This document shows positions 5,276 to 8,110 of a stretch of DNA of 8,110 nucleotides, in pieces. Source of the DNA: a bacterium (GTDB lineage Bacteria; Bdellovibrionota_C; UBA2361; SZUA-149); assembly GCA_003230795.1 (NCBI GenBank), contig QIGM01000442.1, positions 1 to 8,110 of the forward strand, in the 5' to 3' direction. The notes under the pieces are model-generated. The model did not search any database, was not told the origin of the DNA, and worked only from the letters and a program-made list of their open reading frames with translations. Positions within the stretch are counted from its first letter, which is position 1; each line of letters starts with the position of its first letter. The position numbers were made by a program, and so were the translations under genes.

Positions 5276-6328
5276 AAAGAGTCCTAGCTGGCCCGGCTTC
5301 GCCTTACCACCTACAGGCAACAGCAATTTCTGCGGCGCAACCACCTTAAGCGCATGATAGAGATAGCGGTAAGCGTAGGGTCGCAACCAACGGAATTGCT
5401 TATCTGTTGCAAGCTTCCTCGCTACAGGAAGTTCCTTTAGTTGCTTCTCGTCTTCTGCGGAACCGCTCGCAAGGGCTCCGAAAGAGATAAAGTCGCTATG
5501 TCTATCCAAGACTTCAGCGAAATCCCAAGCATCGCGAAAGAAGTCTCCGTAAGGAAGCACAGGTACAACTTGCAGATTCACTGATATCCCCTGCCGCCTT
5601 AGTCCCTGAGCGGCTACTAATCGCTCCGAGATTTTCGGCTGCCCGGGCGTATAGCGCGCGATTGATTTCTCTAAATGAGATTCAATCGCGATTCCAACAT
5701 GCGCTCTTCCTTCGAGAGCCTTTAATGTTGGAAGTGCTGCTATCACCATTGGTGAGCGAGTCTGGATAAGTAGTTTACGCGGCTTGTATTGCTCAAAGAG
5801 CTGCAAGCAAGCTGAGGTTATATCGAACCGCTTATGAAATGCGATGAATGGGTCAACGGTAGTACCGAAGTAAACCGTTGCTCCTTGAAGCAAGTTCTTT
5901 TTGTGTAATCGAGAAAGATGATTCTCTAAAGACTGACGAGCATTCTCTTTGTGCAGAAAATACTTTCCTTCTGAGAGTTGATAGTCTCGGGTGTCTTTAA
6001 AGCGCAAGGCGAACTGCTCTGCGAGGTACTTGTGCTCTTCTACTCCTTCGGCCGCCCCATTCTCTAGGATATTGCTCTCCGGCTTATGAACCGAGAGAGT
6101 GATCCCATTAGGATAACTATTGACGCAAATAACGCAGCTCGCGTTTGTGTGCCAATGTGTAATGAGCTCTGATGCCTTGGGATCGAAGGTAGCGGTATTG
6201 ATGTCCGTAATGGCGGACCGCTTTTTTCTTGTACGTCGAGACCGGCTAACTACGCCCTTACTAGTCGGGCTTATACTAGTCGGGGTTTGCTCCCCTTCGG
6301 ATACAGCTGTAGCAACTATTGTGTCCAT
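5267..6328 (-). CDS. SplB-like (radical SAM-type) protein lacking the full cluster motif
   Basis: The start is ATG 6326-6328, which has GAGGT 7 nt upstream (6336-6340); the frame extends to a GTG at 6367 but without a usable SD. The protein is 353 residues: a basic, disordered-looking N-terminus (1-45), then a region resembling SplB/Rv2578c-type radical SAM proteins. Shared landmarks are YFLHKENARQSLENHL (123-138), VYFGTTVDPF (152-161), LLIQTRSPMVI (186-196), HVGIAIES (210-217) and VVPVLPYGD (254-262). Active members bind [4Fe-4S] through CxxxCxxC near the N-terminus. Here the matching place reads TNASCVIC (61-68): Cys65 and Cys68 remain but the first Cys is Thr61, and the segment between this site and the barrel core is longer than usual. 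The only other Cys is 174. It pairs divergently with a second such protein at 6839. Function is unknown; canonical SAM cleavage is doubtful. Confidence 0.6.
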   Translation of the reverse strand: MDTIVATAVSEGEQTPTSISPTSKGVVSRSRRTRKKRSAITDINTATFDPKASELITHWHTNASCVICVNSYPNGITLSVHKPESNILENGAAEGVEEHKYLAEQFALRFKDTRDYQLSEGKYFLHKENARQSLENHLSRLHKKNLLQGATVYFGTTVDPFIAFHKRFDITSACLQLFEQYKPRKLLIQTRSPMVIAALPTLKALEGRAHVGIAIESHLEKSIARYTPGQPKISERLVAAQGLRRQGISVNLQVVPVLPYGDFFRDAWDFAEVLDRHSDFISFGALASGSAEDEKQLKELPVARKLATDKQFRWLRPYAYRYLYHALKVVAPQKLLLPVGGKAKPGQLGLFAA

Positions 6329-6334
6329 ATCATT

Positions 6335-6340
6335 GACCTC
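6335..6340 (-). promoter_or_regulatory. Ribosome binding site deciding the start of the left SplB-like gene
   Basis: GAGGTC on the minus strand, with GAGGT ending 7 nt before ATG 6328. It supports the 353-residue form rather than the GTG-initiated 366-residue form. Confidence 0.7.
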
Positions 6341-6382
6341 AAAAAAAACGCTATTTCTAACCACCACCTCTACTTAGTACCA

Positions 6383-6411
6383 ACTATACGCAAATCCCTT
6401 CGTTAGTTCAA
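6383..6411 (-). promoter_or_regulatory. Sigma70-like promoter of the left SplB-like gene
   Basis: On the minus strand TTGAAC (6406-6411) and TATAGT (6383-6388) are separated by exactly 17 bp. This matches 4 of 6 bases at -35 and 5 of 6 at -10. Transcription would start near 6376, leaving a leader of about 50 nt before ATG 6328. It is the best promoter in the window. Confidence 0.7.
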
Positions 6412-6432
6412 GCCCCTTAAAGTAAAAAATTG

Positions 6433-6445
6433 TTTTAGCCTAAAA
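6433..6445. promoter_or_regulatory. Small palindrome, possible operator between divergent genes
   Basis: TTTTAG-C-CTAAAA is a perfect 6+1+6 palindrome centred at 6439, about 22 bp upstream of the -35 box of the leftward promoter. Its place between divergent genes suits a regulator site, but it is A/T-rich and short and may be chance. Confidence 0.3.
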
Positions 6446-6532
6446 TAATCTGGGCCGAAAACAAAGCTAAGCACATCCTAAGTCTTCTCTGATTTACTCA
6501 TCTTTGCAGTTATTCCCTAAATGAAGACCTAA

Positions 6533-6688
6533 ATGCCTACAGTAAGTAAATTCCCCAGTGTTAGCCTCGAGATTTTAATGATCGCCCTTTTGGCCTTGGT
6601 TATTACTGTTTTATCAGTCCCCTTGTTGAACGATATCTCCGCACAGCCCGTGCCCGAGGAGAGTTCAAGCATCAATCCGAATAAATAG
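6533..6688 (+). CDS. Candidate 51-residue single-pass membrane protein
   Basis: ATG 6533 to TAG 6686-6688 gives 51 residues: a short polar start (MPTVSKFPSVSLE), one strong hydrophobic segment of about 19 residues (14-32, ILMIALLALVITVLSVPLL), then a Pro/Glu/Ser tail ending SSSINPNK. This is a typical small membrane protein layout, or an uncleaved signal anchor. The SD is poor (GAAG at 6524-6527, with a three-codon frame ATG AAG ACC TAA ending just before it). An internal ATG at codon 16 with GAG 6 nt upstream is an alternative start. It lies between the two SplB-like genes and in the same direction as the right one, about 150 bp ahead, so they may be co-transcribed. No homolog is recognised. 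Confidence 0.42.
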   Translation: MPTVSKFPSVSLEILMIALLALVITVLSVPLLNDISAQPVPEESSSINPNK

Positions 6689-6838
6689 AACTTTACTTCA
6701 AGTTATTTGAACCTACCTCCGACACACAAGCATCGTATTCGATGTGATCAGCCTTAAGACGACTGAAAACCTCAGGGTTTCTCAGGCTAAAGCGCAGGGC
6801 ATCACAAGATCTTCGACCTATTTATCAGGAGGTGTCTC
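6689..6838 (+). other. Leader region of the right SplB-like gene with small hairpins
   Basis: No gene is seen. CATCG-TATT-CGATG (6731-6744) and AAACC-TCAG-GGTTT (6767-6780) are two 5-bp, 4-nt-loop hairpins. Neither is followed by a U-tract and no convincing -35/-10 pair was found. At the end is a near-perfect Shine-Dalgarno, AGGAGGTG (6827-6834), with AGGAGG ending 6 nt before ATG 6839. Confidence 0.35.
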
Positions 6839-7627
6839 ATGGACGCAGACAACGGCGAACGCAAAGCTATCATTCTCGATGTAAAAGAAAATTCCGTGCT
6901 CTTTAGACAACGACGTCGCTTGCTCGGTAACGGACGCGACTTCGATTTGCATCTTCGTTTGAAATCTCGAGAAGAGACGCATGCTCAAGACGTTGCTCTA
7001 ACACTTGATAGTATCGAGCACAGCCTGCAACGTGAGAATGAACGCTACGGAAGCGATCTCTCCGGACACGTCTTCGTATTCGGTAACGTTAACGACCCCT
7101 TTCTCTGCGGCAAGAATAGAATCGACCTCACCCTACGCGTGATTGAACTACTGGCCACGAAAACCAATGCACTCATTCATATACAGACTCGCTCACCACT
7201 TGCGATTCTAGCGCTCCCCGTACTACGTCAAATCTCCTCGAGGGTTTGCGTCACAATGGGAATAGAAACGCTTAATGATACGATTGCCCGGCGAGTCACT
7301 CCCTGGCTCCCACGCCCAAGTGAAAGAGTGACCGCAGCTCGTGCAATTAATACGCTCGGCATTGCCACGTTAATTCAAGCGGCACCACTCGGACTGGAGG
7401 CGGAGTCCCCTCGTTACGCCCGGTCTCTCAATGAAATAAGCAGCTTTGTGTATAGCGTTGAATTTCCTAAGCTCCAGCAGGCATCCGGGCTCGCATTCAC
7501 TACAAACGTCGTAGGCTCAAGCAAGAAGCTCGCCCAGCATATAAGCGAGTATAAGCTAATATCGAGCATTCCTGAGGCCTGGAGCATTATAGAAGAGAAT
7601 TTCTCTACGACTTCTGAAGCCGCGTAA
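6839..7627 (+). CDS. Second SplB-like barrel protein without any cluster cysteines
   Basis: The 262-residue protein is related to the divergent neighbour at 5267-6328 and to the core of SplB/Rv2578c-like radical SAM proteins. Landmarks in order: DVALTLDSIEHSL (51-63), VFVFGNVNDPF (78-88), ALIHIQTRSPLAILALP (111-127), VTMGIETLNDTIARRVTP (138-155), and RPSERVTAARAINTLGI (159-175). The IQTRSP and (V/N)DPF motifs are shared with the neighbour. Only Cys90 and Cys137 are present, far apart and inside the barrel, and the N-terminal segment that should carry CxxxCxxC is missing. The start is secure, since AGGAGGTG lies just before ATG, so this is not a mis-called truncation. The reading frame is intact and well translated-looking, arguing against a decayed pseudogene. 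The last 23 bp overlap the end of the convergent methyltransferase gene. Function is unknown; it may partner or regulate the neighbour. Confidence 0.62.
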   Translation: MDADNGERKAIILDVKENSVLFRQRRRLLGNGRDFDLHLRLKSREETHAQDVALTLDSIEHSLQRENERYGSDLSGHVFVFGNVNDPFLCGKNRIDLTLRVIELLATKTNALIHIQTRSPLAILALPVLRQISSRVCVTMGIETLNDTIARRVTPWLPRPSERVTAARAINTLGIATLIQAAPLGLEAESPRYARSLNEISSFVYSVEFPKLQQASGLAFTTNVVGSSKKLAQHISEYKLISSIPEAWSIIEENFSTTSEAA

Positions 7628-8110
7628 GCCGCATATAGCCAGGCACGAAAGAGATTACTTTATCGAGCGAGGCTACCGTTCTTACCACGGGATAGATCAT
7701 AGAGTAGAGCCGGAAGCTCTTTTGAAATTTTTTCATATCATCCTCAGTAAAGAGCAGTCCTTTACTGATCTCTTCCTTCGGCTCGGTCTTCCCACCCTGC
7801 TGCAACTTCGATAGCCCGCGCTGCTGCAACTTCGATAACAAGGAGTAGGCCGCAACTATTGCGGTATCAATCGCTTCGGAGAAAAAACGAGAATACGTCT
7901 CAGTCGAAACAATCGAGAATTTTCCGTCTGTCAACTGAGTAAGCTGCTTAAGATTATAGCCAGGACGTAAATGGCCGTGAGCTTCATCTGTTTGACCAAT
8001 CATGGCGCGAAAGCTTCGCAGGAGGGAGAAGCGTTTTAGGTTCGGTGCATTAATTAGAAGTCTCGCATTTGGAGCAGCGATACGGTGGAGCTCATCGACA
8101 AACACGCTGT
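7605..8110 (-). CDS. Partial SAM-dependent methyltransferase (C-terminal part)
   Basis: The gene runs off the right edge; the frame is open through 8110, so its start is outside. About 168 residues of the C-terminal part are visible. VFVDELHRIAAPNARLLINAPN matches the region after motif III of class I methyltransferases of the Methyltransf_11 type (usual form 'l.Rvl.PgG.lli..Pn'), and HGHLRPGYNLKQLTQL matches the following 'H.r.y....l..ll' segment. The SAM-binding glycine-rich motif would be off-window. The rest is helical with a mildly hydrophobic stretch (YSMIYPVVRTVASLDKVISF) seen in envelope-associated or glycan/lipid methyltransferases. An 8-residue unit, SKLQQRGL/SKLQQGGK, is tandemly duplicated. 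The substrate cannot be told. Confidence 0.7.
   Translation of the reverse strand, partial: SVFVDELHRIAAPNARLLINAPNLKRFSLLRSFRAMIGQTDEAHGHLRPGYNLKQLTQLTDGKFSIVSTETYSRFFSEAIDTAIVAAYSLLSKLQQRGLSKLQQGGKTEPKEEISKGLLFTEDDMKKFQKSFRLYSMIYPVVRTVASLDKVISFVPGYMRLTRLQKS
7797..7837. repeat. 17-bp direct repeat, 24-bp period, in frame in the methyltransferase gene
   Basis: CTGCTGCAACTTCGATA occurs identically at 7797-7813 and 7821-7837. The 24-bp period inserts exactly eight codons, giving SKLQQRGL then SKLQQGGK in the protein. The perfect identity suggests a recent duplication. Confidence 0.9.

Noticed and set aside
6329..6367. GTG start giving a 366-residue form of the left SplB-like protein
   Set aside because: No usable SD upstream of the GTG, whereas ATG 6328 has GAGGT at 7-nt spacing.
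6120..6377. 85-codon open frame on plus
   Set aside because: Antisense to the N-terminal part of the left SplB-like gene; its hydrophobic look comes from the complementary frame.

Overview
The window looks like chromosomal DNA of a Gram-negative, LPS-making bacterium. It carries an MsbA-type lipid A flippase with a Kdo/WaaP-type sugar kinase directly behind it, and an exported, cysteine-rich carbonic anhydrase. The lineage cannot be fixed from this sequence; a proteobacterium or former deltaproteobacterium is a guess. There are no rRNA or tRNA genes, CRISPR arrays or intact transposases.

Layout, left to right. 1-172: no convincing gene. 173-3034 (minus): a two-gene envelope operon, msbA then the kinase, 12 bp apart. 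3235-3549 (minus): a serine-rich orphan protein with a perfect TATAAT box upstream. 3691-3802: a small element bounded by 13-bp perfect inverted repeats. 3804-4202 (minus): a small conserved-looking protein of unknown function whose stop codon abuts that element. 4399-5172 (plus): a secreted delta-class carbonic anhydrase. It is followed by a long hairpin that also lies at the end of the convergent gene at 5267-6328.

The most unusual part is 5267-7627. Two divergently transcribed genes encode related proteins that resemble the TIM-barrel core of the SplB/Rv2578c-like radical SAM family. Neither has the CxxxCxxC motif that holds the catalytic [4Fe-4S] cluster. The left protein keeps only CxxC, with Thr where the first Cys should be; the right one has no cysteine near the expected site. 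They are separated by about 510 bp that holds a clear sigma70-like promoter for the left gene, a small palindrome and a 51-codon single-pass membrane protein candidate. I read them as radical SAM pseudoenzymes, or as enzymes repurposed for cluster-free chemistry or binding.

At the right edge (7605-8110, minus) is the 3' part of a SAM-dependent methyltransferase gene, which overlaps the tail of the right SplB-like gene by 23 bp. Short tandem duplications recur through the window (586-615, 3746-3766, 5249-5275, 7797-7837), two of them in frame within genes.
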